Shown here: one piece after another, positions 1 to 10,000 of the stretch
Numbering within the stretch: the first letter of the stretch is position 1
Layout of the letters: each line of letters opens with the position of its first letter
Assembly (NCBI RefSeq): GCF_004339465.1
Contig: NZ_SMFY01000004.1
Span: 124,001 to 188,000 of the forward strand
DNA: 64,000 bases
Source of the DNA: Ancylobacter aquaticus
GTDB taxonomy: Bacteria > Pseudomonadota > Alphaproteobacteria > Rhizobiales > Xanthobacteraceae
Direction of reading: 5' to 3'
Translations under genes and position numbers: made by a program
Notes under the pieces: model-generated
What the model was told of the DNA's origin: nothing
Database searches by the model: none
The model's input: only the letters and a program-made list of their open reading frames with translations

Positions 1-91
1 AGAGGACGACGAAGCGTTCGTCGGGCGCACGCGGGAAGAGTTTGAGGGCGAAACGCGGCCGGGAGAGGAGCCATTCGCCATCAAGCCACAC
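1..91 (-). CDS. possible partial CDS running off the left edge
   Basis: On the minus strand, in the same frame as serC and about 50 bases past its stop, a GTG opens a frame of about 30 codons that stays open to the window edge. The peptide begins VWLDGEWLLSRPRF and most third codon positions are G or C, which fits coding DNA here. A purine-rich AAGGGG lies four bases upstream of the GTG. I do not recognise a family. It is not the start of SerA, the usual partner downstream of serC. It may be chance open frame, and the sequence left of the window would decide. Confidence 0.25.
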   Translation of the reverse strand, partial: MWLDGEWLLSRPRFALKLFPRAPDERFVVL

Positions 92-142
92 GCGGCCCCT
101 TCGCCGTCCCCTTGCGTCAGCGGCGGGACTTTCGAAGGGTGT

Positions 143-1318
143 TCAGGCGGCCTGCTTGAGGCCCGCCTTGGCGCTGGCGAAGGCCCAGTCGATCCAGGGC
201 AGCAGCGCTTCGAGATCGGACGTCTCGACCGTGGCCCCAGCCCAGATGCGCAGGCCCGCCGGCGCGTCGCGATAGGCGCCGATGTCATAGGCGACGCCGG
301 CCTTTTCCAGCGACGCCGCCAGCGCCTTGGCGAAGGCCGCCTGCGCGTCCGGCGCCAGTGCCTTCACCTCGGGGTCGGCGACCACCAGGCACACGCTGGT
401 GTTGGACCGGGTCTCCGGCACTTTGGCGAGGAAGTCGATCCACGGAGTCTTCGCCACATAATCGGCGAGCACCTTGAAATTGGCGTCCGAACGCGCGCGC
501 AGGCCCTTGAGCCCACCGACCGCCTTCGACCAGTTCAGCGCGTCGAGATAGTCCTCGACGCAAAGCATGGACGGGGTATTGATCGTCTCGCCCTCGAACG
601 TGCCCTCGATCAGCTTGCCGCCCTTGGTCAGGCGGAAGATCTTCGGCAGCGGCCAGGCCGGCACGTAGCTCTCCAGCCGCTCGACCGCGCGGGGGCTGAG
701 GATCAGCATGCCGTGCGCCGCCTCGCCACCCAGCACCTTCTGCCAGCTATAGGTCACGACATCGAGCTTCGACCAGTCGAGGTCCTGCGCGAACACGGCA
801 GAGGTGGCGTCGCAAATGGTCAGGCCCTGCCGGTCGGCGGGAATGAAGTCCGCGTTCGGCACGCGGACACCGGAAGTAGTGCCGTTCCAGGTGAAGACCA
901 CGTCATGGTCGAAATTCACCTGCGCAAGGTCCGGCAGTTCGCCATAGGACGCCTTCAGGACGCGGGCGTCCTTGAGCTTGAGCTGCTTGACAACATCCGT
1001 CACCCAGCCTTCGCCAAAGCTTTCCCAGGCCAGCAGGTCGACAGGCCGGGCGCCGAGCAGCGACCACAGCGCCATCTCCACCGCGCCGGTGTCGGAGGCG
1101 GGAACGATGCCGATACGGTAGTCGGCGGGAATATCGAGGATTTCGCGGGTGAGGTCGATGGCGAGCTTCAGCTTTGCCTTGCCGACCTTGGCACGGTGCG
1201 AGCGGCCGAGCGGTGCGTCGCTCAAGGCCTCAAGCGTCCAGCCGGGACGCTTGGCGCAGGGGCCGGACGAAAAATTGGGATGGGCCGGCTTGGTCGCCGG
1301 GAGAGCGGTGTTCGTCAT
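143..1318 (-). CDS. serC: phosphoserine aminotransferase SerC
   Basis: Cytosolic PLP enzyme that converts 3-phosphohydroxypyruvate and glutamate to 3-phosphoserine and 2-oxoglutarate in serine synthesis. The product is 391 aa, the usual length of the alphaproteobacterial branch of the family. The N-terminus carries [13 protein letters not shown], the substrate-binding start of this branch, and the PLP lysine is in [13 protein letters not shown] at about residue 194. The ATG sits directly behind two tandem hairpins that form a likely serC leader, which supports this start. SerA, normally next in the operon, does not follow directly. The sdaA serine dehydratase 9 kb away works in the opposite metabolic direction. 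Confidence 0.96.
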   Translation of the reverse strand: MTNTALPATKPAHPNFSSGPCAKRPGWTLEALSDAPLGRSHRAKVGKAKLKLAIDLTREILDIPADYRIGIVPASDTGAVEMALWSLLGARPVDLLAWESFGEGWVTDVVKQLKLKDARVLKASYGELPDLAQVNFDHDVVFTWNGTTSGVRVPNADFIPADRQGLTICDATSAVFAQDLDWSKLDVVTYSWQKVLGGEAAHGMLILSPRAVERLESYVPAWPLPKIFRLTKGGKLIEGTFEGETINTPSMLCVEDYLDALNWSKAVGGLKGLRARSDANFKVLADYVAKTPWIDFLAKVPETRSNTSVCLVVADPEVKALAPDAQAAFAKALAASLEKAGVAYDIGAYRDAPAGLRIWAGATVETSDLEALLPWIDWAFASAKAGLKQAA

Positions 1319-1361
1319 GGTGCCATCCTTTCAGATGGAAGCCTCTCGTTGGGGAGAGGTG
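1319..1361 (-). ncRNA. serC leader RNA (tandem-hairpin motif)
   Basis: Reading on the minus strand toward serC there are two perfect hairpins. The first is CCTCTC-CCCAAC-GAGAGG (arms at 1354-1359 and 1342-1347). The second is CCATC-TGAAAG-GATGG (arms at 1334-1338 and 1323-1327). The second one buries the AAAGGA ribosome-binding site and ends four bases before the ATG. Two adjacent hairpins at the start codon of serC match the serC RNA motif described from Hyphomicrobiales, whose ligand is unknown. The structure is seen directly; assigning it to that family is from memory of the motif. Confidence 0.65.
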
Positions 1362-1607
1362 GCCCGAGGAGCGAATTACTCCCGCCGGTGGGGAAACGCA
1401 AGGGGGCGTCGCACGGGCGTGCGGACGGGTGGCTCGCCCCGACAGCCGGCATGGCGCGCACATTTTCTCTGGCGTCGCCCGCCGCAATCGCGACACTCGG
1501 TGCTACGCGGCCGCTCTCGCCTTGAGGGCTGCGACAACATGCCGGAGGGGCCGCCCTCGGCTCTCGTCCGGCATCTGAGGGACGGACAGCACCAAGAAGG
1601 ACGCAGG

Positions 1608-2213
1608 ATGAGTTCGATCGAACCCACGGACGACGTCACGACGGAATATAGCGAGCGCGAAGCCGTGGCCGTCTTCAGCTCGGAGGCCGCGCTGCACGCC
1701 GCGGTCGATTCGCTGCTGCAGATCGGCCTTGAAGAGAAGGACATGAGCGTTCTGGGCGCACATGGCGCTTTCTCGTTGAAGTCGCTTAGCGAACTCGAAG
1801 AAGCCGGGGACGTGCCACGCGGGGCCTATGTGCCGGCCGATGAACGGGCGGAAGGCCTGGCCGCGTTGGCCGGCAGCCCGGCGCTGGTCGCCGGCCTGTG
1901 CGCGGCGCTGGTCGCCGGCACGGGTGGCGCGGCGTTGATTCCCGCCATTGCCGTCACCGCCGGCAGCACGGCGGCGGGCGGCGTGGTCGGCCTGCTGCTC
2001 GCCCGCGTGTTCGGACGCAAGCACGCCGCCTTCATCGAGCGCCAGATCGGCGACGGCGGGCTACTGCTGTGGGTGCATGCCCCCGACACAGCCAAGGATA
2101 CGCAGATCGCCGAAATCCTCGCCGCCGAGGGCGGAAAGGACGTGCATTTCCACACGGTGCAGCGCCAGTGGACGCTACACGCCCTGAACCCCGATCCGCT
2201 GCTGCGCATCTGA
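1608..2213 (+). CDS. conserved hypothetical protein with Gly/Ala-rich hydrophobic core
   Basis: A 201-aa protein of unknown function. An acidic N-terminal half (EREAVAVFSSEAALHAAVDSLLQ) resembles the ferredoxin-like fold of general-stress or 17M-type proteins. A Gly/Ala-rich hydrophobic segment at about residues 90-133 (GTGGAALIPAIAVTAGSTAAG) looks like a glycine-zipper membrane region. A mixed C-terminal part containing LLLWVHAPDT follows. An AGG just upstream of ATG 1608 supports this start; the frame is open much further upstream but overlaps serC and its leader. It reads divergently from serC. A stress-related envelope role is a guess. Confidence 0.75.
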   Translation: MSSIEPTDDVTTEYSEREAVAVFSSEAALHAAVDSLLQIGLEEKDMSVLGAHGAFSLKSLSELEEAGDVPRGAYVPADERAEGLAALAGSPALVAGLCAALVAGTGGAALIPAIAVTAGSTAAGGVVGLLLARVFGRKHAAFIERQIGDGGLLLWVHAPDTAKDTQIAEILAAEGGKDVHFHTVQRQWTLHALNPDPLLRI

Positions 2214-2337
2214 TCTGCCAGCCATCCGGACCCGGCGGGCGGCCCGCATCGGCCGCCCGCTTCCAGGCGCGGCGGCCGCGAAAACGTCGTCAATCCGCCG
2301 GCCTGTCCACATTGTGATCGCGATCCGGCCCCCCGCC

Positions 2338-2353
2338 TTAACGCCGTCTTAAC
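2338..2353 (+). promoter_or_regulatory. CtrA-box-like site TTAA-N7-TTAAC upstream of the IalB-family gene
   Basis: TTAA-CGCCGTC-TTAAC lies 54 bases before the ATG of the IalB-family gene and matches the full CtrA consensus TTAA-N7-TTAAC. In DNA of this GC content such a site is unlikely by chance. Binding is inferred. Confidence 0.55.
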
Positions 2354-2406
2354 GCTGACCGACAAGTGTCCTCCGCTCAACCACAGACGAGAGGAGGCTT
2401 CCCCCC

Positions 2407-2910
2407 ATGATTGGACGGACCGCCATCGCACTGAGTGTGATGTTCCTTGCCAGCACCGGCGCCATGGCTGCCAAGCCGACAGCAATGGGCGAATACAAGG
2501 ACTGGAGCGCCTGGCGCTTCAACACCAACGGCAAGCCGCAATGCTACACGATCAGCACGCCGACCTCGGCTATGCCCGCGCAGCTTACTCATGGTGACGT
2601 CACGTTCTTCGTTACCGCCCTGCCCGACACGGCACAGCGCACCGAGGTCAGTTTCCAGACCGGCTACACTTTTGCCAGCGGTTCGCAGGTCGTTGCCAGC
2701 ATCGGCGACGACAAGTTCGTGATGATGACCGAGGGCAGCAGCGCCTGGCTGCGGCGGGCCGAGCGCGAACCGGCCTTTCTGGAGGCGCTGCGTGGCGGCA
2801 GCCAGATGAACATCAGCGCCACGTCGGCGCGCGGCAACGATACGAGCTACGCGTTCTCGCTCGACGGTGTCACCGCCGCCACCAACCGCATCCTCTCGGG
2901 CTGCCGCTGA
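2407..2910 (+). CDS. invasion-associated locus B (IalB) family protein
   Basis: Exported protein of 167 aa. A signal peptide (MIGRTAIALSVMFLASTGAMA) is followed by the IalB-family fold, recognisable from DWSAWRF, CYTISTPT and the late SGC segment. Family members in alphaproteobacteria are small periplasmic or outer-membrane-associated proteins. The name comes from a Bartonella erythrocyte-invasion locus, but in free-living relatives the role is unknown. AGAGGAGG nine bases upstream fixes the start. A CtrA-like box lies upstream. The SH3-domain gene follows 35 bases later and may be co-transcribed. Confidence 0.85.
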   Translation: MIGRTAIALSVMFLASTGAMAAKPTAMGEYKDWSAWRFNTNGKPQCYTISTPTSAMPAQLTHGDVTFFVTALPDTAQRTEVSFQTGYTFASGSQVVASIGDDKFVMMTEGSSAWLRRAEREPAFLEALRGGSQMNISATSARGNDTSYAFSLDGVTAATNRILSGCR

Positions 2911-2945
2911 AAGGCGACCGGCGCGGCAGGGACAGACAGAGGAGC

Positions 2946-3446
2946 ATGGTCGTGAGGAACGAGGGAGCAACAGTGCTTTTCGTCCTCGCGACCCTCTTTC
3001 TGTCGGGCGGGCCGGCGCTCGCCGAGCGCGAGCTTCCCTATTTCGCCGCGCTCAGAAACGGTGTCACCAATGTGCGCGTCGGGCCGGGAGTCACCTATCC
3101 CGTTCACTGGGTGTTCCATCAGCGCGGCTGGCCGGTCGAGGTGGTCAACCGTTTCGGCAACTGGCGCCGCATCCGCGACAATACCGGCGATGTCGGCTGG
3201 GTCCACAGCGCGCTGCTCACGGTGCGCCGGACGGCGGCGATCCGCACGCGCGACGGTCAAAATGTCGCCTTGCGCGTCGCCCCAGACGCCGAGGCGCCCA
3301 TTCGCGCCTATCTCGCGGCTCATGTGCTGGTGCGCCCGGCAAGCTGCACGGGCGGGTGGTGCGCGGTGGAGGTGACGGGCCACGGCCTTGAAGGCTTCGT
3401 CAAGCAGGCGCGGCTCTGGGGCGTCTATCCCGACGAGAATTTCTGA
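2946..3446 (+). CDS. exported SH3-domain protein
   Basis: A 166-aa protein with an N-terminal signal sequence (LFVLATLFLSGGPALAE) and two bacterial SH3-like segments. The first is NVRVGPGVTYPVHWVFHQRGWPV...NWRRIRDNTGDVGWVH. The second is degenerate (ALRVAPDAEAPIRAYLAAHVLVRPASCTGGWCAVEV). Such domains usually bind peptidoglycan or peptides in the periplasm. The Shine-Dalgarno GAGGAG almost touches ATG 2946, so the GTG six bases later (2952) may be the true start. It probably shares a transcript with the IalB-family gene. Confidence 0.85.
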   Translation: MVVRNEGATVLFVLATLFLSGGPALAERELPYFAALRNGVTNVRVGPGVTYPVHWVFHQRGWPVEVVNRFGNWRRIRDNTGDVGWVHSALLTVRRTAAIRTRDGQNVALRVAPDAEAPIRAYLAAHVLVRPASCTGGWCAVEVTGHGLEGFVKQARLWGVYPDENF

Positions 3447-3461
3447 CGGCGCGGCGGGCGT

Positions 3462-4169
3462 TCAGTCGAACAGGTAGCGCACGCCGAGCCGCACTTCATG
3501 CGCGCTCTGGCTGAGGTCGGAGAATATCCCGTCGATCGCGACGTTTTCGATGCCGAGATAGCGGTAGCCGAGGTCAAGCTGCCAGTTCGGCGCCAGCGTC
3601 ACCGCCACGCCCCCCGTCACCGCCCAGGCGAAGCCCCAGCCGTCGGCATCACCGACGCCGGCGGGAGCAAATCCGGAGAGCGAGACATGGCTAGCGCCAA
3701 GGCCCGCCCCGACATACGGGGTCAGCCCGTGCCAGGTGCCGAGGTCGAGATAGAGATTGCCCAGAACGGTGGTCGCGCTGGCCTCGCCGCTTATCCCGCG
3801 CGTGGAAAAATCCGCCGGGCCGCGGTAATCGGCCGTGATGTCGACCCGCACGAGATCGCTCAGCCGCGCGCCAACACCGAGGCCGAACACGCCGGCATCG
3901 TCGAGTGGGGCGTGGCCGGCGGCCCCGAAGTCGGCCGCCTCATTGAAGACGTAACCAATATCGCCGCGCAGATACCAGTTGCGCCCCTCGTCGATCTCCG
4001 GCGCCATCGCCAGCAGGTCGTCGGCCAGCAGATCGTCGCCGCCCAGCCCATCGATCGGGTCCGCCGCCTGCGCTGCGCCGCCGAGCAGCACGACGGCCAG
4101 CGCCGCCGCCAGAAGCCGGCCTCCTCGGCGCAGGCCCGCCCCACGCTTCAACGCCCCGAAAACTCGCAT
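3462..4169 (-). CDS. outer-membrane beta-barrel protein (Omp25/OmpA-like)
   Basis: A 235-aa protein with a signal peptide (LLAAALAVVLLGGAAQAAD) followed by alternating aromatic/polar strands typical of an eight-stranded barrel: GRNWYLRGDIGYVFN, DLVRVDITADYRG, LTPYVGAGLGASHV, LDLGYRYLGIENV. It ends EVRLGVRYLFD, with the C-terminal Phe (here followed by Asp) near the last residue as in porin-family proteins. It resembles the Omp25/Omp31 group of rhizobial and Brucella surface proteins. It converges with the SH3 gene, leaving a 15-base gap. A CtrA-like box lies about 70 bases upstream of its start. Confidence 0.85.
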   Translation of the reverse strand: MRVFGALKRGAGLRRGGRLLAAALAVVLLGGAAQAADPIDGLGGDDLLADDLLAMAPEIDEGRNWYLRGDIGYVFNEAADFGAAGHAPLDDAGVFGLGVGARLSDLVRVDITADYRGPADFSTRGISGEASATTVLGNLYLDLGTWHGLTPYVGAGLGASHVSLSGFAPAGVGDADGWGFAWAVTGGVAVTLAPNWQLDLGYRYLGIENVAIDGIFSDLSQSAHEVRLGVRYLFD

Positions 4170-4236
4170 GCAACCATCCCGGATGAGCCGGGAGATTCCC
4201 GGCGCTCTTCGACGGCTGCACTGTGCCCGCGAGTGA

Positions 4237-4252
4237 TTAAGAGTGGCTTAAC
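4237..4252. promoter_or_regulatory. CtrA-box-like site upstream of the outer-membrane barrel gene
   Basis: TTAA-GAGTGGC-TTAAC on the plus strand, 67 bases upstream of the minus-strand barrel gene. Two further TTAAC units follow within 13 bases, making an unusually TTAA-dense patch. The spacing fits CtrA, but either strand could be read. Confidence 0.5.
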
Positions 4253-4394
4253 CTTAACGCTTAACCTTGATTACCTCCGGCAAGAAGCAGGGCTTTGCCT
4301 CCGCGGGATCTCTTGGTCCTGCCGCCCCGGCGGAGCTCTTGGTCCTCGGCTCCGGCCGGGATGACGGGCGTTCAGGGGCGAAGGCCAAGACGCC

Positions 4395-5231
4395 TCAGCC
4401 CACGCGGGCGGCGCGGGCGCTGGCCTCCAGATGCGGCACCAGCGCGGGGTCGAGCTTGAGCGCCGTCGCCAGCCGGGCGAGGAACACCCGCTCCGAGGTG
4501 GTGTCGGCGTCGATGGCGAGCAGGGCAGTCATGTAAATCTCGGCTGCCTGCTCGGGCGAGGTGGCCTCGCCCGCCAGCGCCTCGGGCGTGGCCGGCGCGC
4601 CGAGTTCATTGGTGAGGAAGCGCTCGGCCTCGTCGAGCTGGGCGCCGCCCAGCTTGGCCGAGATCACGCCGCGCTCGGTCTCGTCCACATGCCCGTCCGC
4701 GAGCGAGGCGGCGATCATGGTGCGCAACAGCGTCACGTCGAAATGGCTGCGCTCGGCCTGCGCCGGGTGAAAGGGCGACTGCGCCGGGGGAAGCTGCGTC
4801 GGCACCGGCTCGGCCGCCGTCTGCTGCGGCTTCTGGCCCTGCTGGTAGTTCTGGTAGGCCTTGTAGGCGAGCGTGCCGACCAGCGCGAGGCCGCCCAGCG
4901 CCGCTGCATTGCCGGCCATCTTGCGCCCGCCCTTGCTGCCGAGCACCAGCGAGACGAGCGCACCAGCCGCCGCGCCGGAGGCGAGCGAGCCGCCATTATT
5001 GCCAAGGTAGTCCTTGGCACGCCCCATCAGGTCGCCGCCGCCGGCGGTTCCCGCCCCGGGGGGCTGGGCGTTGGCACTGCCGGTAATGCCGCCGGAAAGG
5101 CCGCCCGTCAGCCCGCCGAGCAGCCCACCCAGCGAGTTCTGCTGCGCCGGGAGCCCTCCCTGCGTGCCCGTCTGCGGCGTGAGGAACTGGTCGAGCAGCC
5201 GCTTGGCGTCGAAACTACCGCTGTTGAACAT
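4395..5231 (-). CDS. DUF533 / TerB-like protein
   Basis: A 278-aa protein. The N-terminal half is rich in Gly and Gln with a short hydrophobic glycine-rich segment (GSLASGAAAGALVSLVLGSKGG, then AAALGGLALVGTLAYKAYQNYQ). The C-terminal half is a helical TerB-like domain with the acidic motif AASLADGHVDETERGVISAKL. This is the architecture of the DUF533 family, inner-membrane proteins such as YebE often labelled as tellurite-resistance TerB family. The true role is unknown. Nothing here suggests a tellurite operon. ATG 5231 is the only sensible start. Confidence 0.85.
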   Translation of the reverse strand: MFNSGSFDAKRLLDQFLTPQTGTQGGLPAQQNSLGGLLGGLTGGLSGGITGSANAQPPGAGTAGGGDLMGRAKDYLGNNGGSLASGAAAGALVSLVLGSKGGRKMAGNAAALGGLALVGTLAYKAYQNYQQGQKPQQTAAEPVPTQLPPAQSPFHPAQAERSHFDVTLLRTMIAASLADGHVDETERGVISAKLGGAQLDEAERFLTNELGAPATPEALAGEATSPEQAAEIYMTALLAIDADTTSERVFLARLATALKLDPALVPHLEASARAARVG

Positions 5232-5359
5232 GGTGCATCCCGTGTTGCTGTGTCGGCACGCAGGTAATCAGCGATCATGGCTTCCGCAAGGAAAGCCCGG
5301 TGCCTTCCGTCACCAGCGCGTGAAGAGGCTGTCAAAGCCGCGCGCCGCGCCGCAGGGTG

Positions 5360-5381
5360 ATGTCGCATCCAATGTCGCATC
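5360..5381 (+). promoter_or_regulatory. 12-bp-spaced direct repeat upstream of soxB
   Basis: ATGTCGCATC occurs twice (5360-5369 and 5372-5381) in the 265-base gap before soxB. Its TGTCGC core is shared with the repeat upstream of gbcA. It could be a site for a GlxA/AraC-type regulator; that is inference. Confidence 0.35.
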
Positions 5382-5496
5382 TGTTCAACGCCGGCGCCGA
5401 AACAGTGCTCGCGCCCGCAGGGACGCCGCGCAACCATGCGGCTCAGGTTAAAGGCGGTCAGGGTACCGCAGGCGTCTATCTCCGTCGGAGGCGAAT

Positions 5497-6747
5497 GTGC
5501 AGAAATTCTCCGGCTTTGAACTGTTCCGCCGCGCGCTTGGTGGCCACAAGAGCTGGCAGCCGCAATGGCGCAATCCCGAGCCGAAGGCCGAGTACGATGT
5601 CGTCATCGTCGGCGCCGGCGGGCATGGCCTCGCGGCGGCGTATTACCTCGCCAAGGAACACGGCATCACCAATGTCGCGGTGATCGAGCGCGGCTGGCTC
5701 GGCGGCGGGAATACCGGGCGCAACACCACCATCGTGCGCTCCAACTATTTGTTCGACGAAAGCGCCGGGCTCTACGAGCACGCGGTAAAGCTGTGGGAAG
5801 GCCTTTCGCAGGACCTCAACTACAATGTGATGTATTCGGCGCGCGGCGTGCTCATGCTGGCGCACAATCATCACGACGAGATCAGCTTCAAGCGCCATGT
5901 CCACGCCAATCGCCTGAACGGCGTCGACAATGAATGGCTGACCGCCGAGCAGGTGAAGGAATTCTGCCCGCCGCTCAACATCAAGTCGATGCGCTACCCC
6001 ATCATCGGCGGCGCGCTGCAGCGGCGCGGCGGCACCGCCCGCCACGACGCGGTGGCCTGGGGCTATGCCCGCGCGGCGGATTCGCGCGGCGTCGACATCA
6101 TCCAGAACTGCGAGGTCACGGGCATCCGGCGCGGCCCTTCGGGCGCGGTCGAAGGCGTGGAAACCTCGCGCGGCTTCATCCGGGCGAAGAAGGTCGGCGT
6201 GTCCGCCGCCGGCCATTCCAGCGTGGTGATGGCGATGGCCGGCGTGCGCATGCCGCTGGAAAGCTATCCGTTGCAGGCGCTGGTGTCGGAGCCGGTGAAG
6301 CCCGCCTTCCCCACCGTGGTGATGAGCAACACCATCCACGCCTATATCTCGCAGTCCGACAAAGGCGAGATGGTGATCGGCGCCGGCACCGACGCCTACA
6401 CCTCCTATTCCCAGCGCGGCGCGCTGCACATCGCCTCGCACACGCTGGACGCCATCTGCGAACTGGTGCCGCAGTTCCGGCGCCTGCGCATGCTGCGCAA
6501 CTGGGGCGGCATCGTCGACGTCACCCCGGACCGCTCGCCGATCATCGCCAAGACGCCGGTGCCGGGCCTCTACGTGAATTGCGGCTGGGGCACCGGCGGC
6601 TTCAAGGCGACGCCGGGCTCGGGCCATGTCTTCGCCCACACCATCGCCCGCGACACCCCGCACGCGATCAACGCGCCGTTCACGCTGGAGCGTTTCCGCG
6701 ACGGCTTCCTGATCGACGAAGCGGCCGCCGCCGCCGTCGCGCACTGA
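5497..6747 (+). CDS. soxB: sarcosine oxidase subunit beta
   Basis: Beta subunit of the heterotetrameric sarcosine oxidase. It carries the non-covalent FAD and covalent FMN and oxidises sarcosine to glycine, H2O2 and a one-carbon unit passed to tetrahydrofolate. At 416 aa it has the family's normal length. The dinucleotide-binding motif [17 protein letters not shown] is at about residues 35-51 and the conserved [19 protein letters not shown] segment follows. The start is GTG 5497, placed by GGAGG six bases upstream; the ATG overlapping it is out of frame. It is the first gene of soxBDAG, and soxD follows after 12 bases. Confidence 0.96.
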   Translation: MQKFSGFELFRRALGGHKSWQPQWRNPEPKAEYDVVIVGAGGHGLAAAYYLAKEHGITNVAVIERGWLGGGNTGRNTTIVRSNYLFDESAGLYEHAVKLWEGLSQDLNYNVMYSARGVLMLAHNHHDEISFKRHVHANRLNGVDNEWLTAEQVKEFCPPLNIKSMRYPIIGGALQRRGGTARHDAVAWGYARAADSRGVDIIQNCEVTGIRRGPSGAVEGVETSRGFIRAKKVGVSAAGHSSVVMAMAGVRMPLESYPLQALVSEPVKPAFPTVVMSNTIHAYISQSDKGEMVIGAGTDAYTSYSQRGALHIASHTLDAICELVPQFRRLRMLRNWGGIVDVTPDRSPIIAKTPVPGLYVNCGWGTGGFKATPGSGHVFAHTIARDTPHAINAPFTLERFRDGFLIDEAAAAAVAH

Positions 6748-6759
6748 GGAGGGCAGGAC

Positions 6760-7059
6760 ATGCTCATCATCACCTGCCCCTGGTGCGGCGCCCGGCCGGA
6801 AGTCGAATTCCGCTATGGCGGCGAGGCCCACATCGCCCGCCCGGCCGACCCTTCCGCCCTCACCGACCAGGAATGGGCGGATTTCCTCTACAACCGCACC
6901 AACCCCAAGGGCCTGCACGCCGAGCGCTGGCGCCACATGCATGGCTGCGGCCGCTATTTCAACGCGCTGCGCGACACGGTGAGCGACTTCTTCGTCACCA
7001 CCTACAAGGCCGGCGAGCCGCGCCCGGATATCGACGGCTCCAGCGGCGGGAACCCGTGA
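6760..7059 (+). CDS. soxD: sarcosine oxidase subunit delta
   Basis: Small 99-aa zinc-binding subunit of heterotetrameric sarcosine oxidase. The zinc ligands are visible as ITCPWCGAR near the N-terminus and HMHGCGRYFN in the C-terminal half. The AEWxDFLYNRTNPKG block (here QEWADFLYNRTNPKG) is the family hallmark. It lies between soxB and soxA, with one base between its stop and the soxA ATG, so translation is probably coupled. Confidence 0.95.
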   Translation: MLIITCPWCGARPEVEFRYGGEAHIARPADPSALTDQEWADFLYNRTNPKGLHAERWRHMHGCGRYFNALRDTVSDFFVTTYKAGEPRPDIDGSSGGNP

Positions 7060-7060
7060 C

Positions 7061-10000
7061 ATGACCAACCGCTTCCGCACCGCTTCGGGCGGGCGCATCG
7101 ACCGCGCCGCGCCGCTGTCCTTCCGCTTCGACGGGCAGACCTTCTCGGGCTTCAAGGGCGACACGCTGGCCTCGGCGCTGATCGCCAATGGCGTCCACCT
7201 CGTCGGCCGCTCGTTCAAATATCACCGCCCGCGCGGCCTGCTCTCCGCCGGCTCGGACGAGCCGAACGCGCTGGTCAACGTCGCGCGCGACGCCGCCCGC
7301 GCGGCACCGAACCTGCGCGCCACGCAGGTGGAAGTCTATGAGGGGCTGAAGGCGGAAAGCCAGAACCGCTGGCCCTCGCTCGCCTTCGACGCCGGCGCGG
7401 TCAACGACCTCGCCTCGCCTTTCCTGCCATCGGGCTTCTACTACAAGACCTTCATGTGGCCGGCCGGGGCGTGGAAGCGCTTCTACGAGCCGAAGATCCG
7501 TGCCATGGCGGGCCTTGGCGTCGCCCCCACCTTGCCGGACCCGGACCGCTACACCCAGAACCACGTCCATTGCGACGTGCTCGTCGTCGGCGCCGGCCCG
7601 GCTGGGCTTGCCGCCGCGCTGGCCGCCGCCGAGAGCGGGGCGCGTGTGATCCTGTGCGACGAGCAGGCGGAACTCGGCGGCTCGCTGCTCAGCGAGACCA
7701 CCGCCACCATCGAGGGCCAGCCGGCGGCCGACTGGCTCGCCGCCACGCTGGCGACGCTGGCCGGCAAGGACAACGTCACCCTGCTGCCGCGCACCACCGC
7801 CTTCGGCTATTACCCGCACAACCTCGTCGCATTGGCCGAGCGCGTGACCGAGCATCTCGCCGTCCCCGGCGCCGGCCTGCCGCGCGAGCGGCTGTGGCAG
7901 GTGCGGGCGAAGGAAGTCGTGCTCGCCGCCGGCGCGCTGGAGCGCCCGCTGGTGTTCCCCGAAAACGACCGGCCCGGCGTGCTGCTGGCCGATTCCGGCC
8001 GAACCTATGCCAACCGCTACGGCGCCAAAGTCGGCGAGCGCGCGGTGATCTTCACCGCCTGCGATGCCGGCTACCGCACCGCCCTGGACCTCAAGGCCGC
8101 TGGCGTCACCATCGTCGCCGTCGCCGATCTGCGCACTGAGGTCTCGGGCGAGCTCCCGGCTCGCGCTCTGGCCGCCGGCATCGACGTGCGCCCCTCCACC
8201 GTGCTGGTGGGCACCAAGGGCCGGCTGCGCGTGTCCTCCGCCCAGTTCGCCAAGGCCAGGAATGGCGAGGTTGGCCCGACTGAGACGATCGCCTGCGACA
8301 CCGTGCTGATGTCCGGCGGCTTTACGCCGAGCGTGCATCTGTTCTCGCAGTCGCGCGGCAAGCTGGTCTGGGACGGCGCGGCCGGCGCCTATCTCCCCGG
8401 CACCTCGGTGGAGCGCGAGCGTTCCGCCGGGTCCTGTCGCGGCGTCTACGGCCTCCAGCGCGTGCTGGAGGATGGCTATGCCCAGGGCGAGGCCGCCGCC
8501 CGCGCTGCAGCCACCTTCACCTCCCCCGCACGCGGCGCCACGCCGGCCCCGGCCACGCCCTCGCGCACGATCCCGGCCAGCGCCGACGATCTCGGCACCG
8601 CCGGCTTCATCGGCGCCACCCCGCACGGGCGCAACCCGGCACTGGCGAAGGCCTTCGTCGACTGGCAGAACGACGTCACCTCCAAGGACATCCTGCTCGC
8701 CACCCGCGAAGGCTTCCGCTCCATCGAGCATGTGAAGCGCTACACCACCACGGGGATGGCGACCGACCAGGGCAAGACCTCGAACATGAACACCCTCGGC
8801 ATCGTGTCCGAGGCGCTCGACACGCCGGTGCCGAAGATCGGGCTCACCACCTTCCGGCCGCCCTTCACCCCCACCACGTTCGGCCTGTTCGCCGGAGCGG
8901 CGCGCGGCGATGTGTTCGATCCGCTGCGCAAGACCGCCATCCATGACTGGGCCGCCGAACAGGGTGCCGCCTTCGAGGATGTCGGCAACTGGAAGCGGGC
9001 GCTCTACTTCCCGCGTGCAGGAGCAGGCGGGCGCATGGAGGACATGCACGCCGCCGTCGCCCGCGAGTGCAAGGCGGTGCGCGCCAGCGTCGGCATGTTC
9101 GACGCCTCCACCCTCGGCAAGATCGAGATTGTCGGGCCGGATGCGGCGGAGTTCATGAACCGCATGTACACCAACGCCTGGGCCAAGCTGGAACCCGGCC
9201 GGCTGCGCTACGGCGTCATGCTGCGCGAGGACGGCTTCGTGATGGATGACGGCGTGGTCGGCCGCATGGCGTCGGATCGCTTCCACGTCACCACCACGAC
9301 CGGCGGTGCCCCGCGCGTGCTGGCCCATATGGAGGACTACCTCCAGACCGAATGGCCGGATCTCGACGTGTGGCTCACCTCCACCACCGAGCAGTGGTCA
9401 GTCATCGCCGTGCAGGGGCCGAAAGCCCGCGAGGTCATTGCCCCGCTGATCGAGGGCATCGACCTTTCCAAGGAGGGCTTCCCGCATATGTGCGTGCGCG
9501 AGGGCACCATCCTCGGCGTGCCCACCCGCCTGTTCAGCGTCTCCTTCACCGGCGAACTGGGCTTCGAGATCAACGTCCCCTCGGCCTATGGTCGCGCAGT
9601 CTGGGAGGCGGTCCATGCGGCGGGCGAGCGCTTCGGCATCACGCCCTACGGCACCGAGACCATGCACGTGCTGCGCGCCGAAAAGGGCTACATCATCGTC
9701 GGGCAAGAGACGGATGGCACCGCCACACCGGACGACGCCAATCTCGGCTGGGCGGTCGGCAAGGCGAAGAAGGACTTTGTCGGCAAGCGCTCGCTGGCGC
9801 GGGCGGCGATGAGCGCCCCGGACCGCCGGCAACTGGTCGGGCTGAAGACCACCGATCCGGCCGTCGTGCTGGAGGAAGGCGCGCAGATCGTCGCCGATCC
9901 GTCGGCGCCCGTGCCGGTGCCGATGCTCGGTTTCGTCACCTCCTCCTATCACAGCGCCGTCCTCGGCCGCTCCATCGCGCTGGCCATGGTCAAGGGCGGG

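Noticed and set aside
4395..5231. Tellurite resistance determinant
   Set aside because: The TerB-like domain alone, in a DUF533 protein with no ter operon nearby, does not support a resistance function.
5476..7218. 580-codon minus-strand frame opposite soxB and soxD
   Set aside because: It overlaps two recognised genes fully and has no motif of its own.
6995..9328. 777-codon minus-strand frame opposite soxA
   Set aside because: Same cause. SoxA domains are intact on the plus strand and the antisense product has shadow composition.
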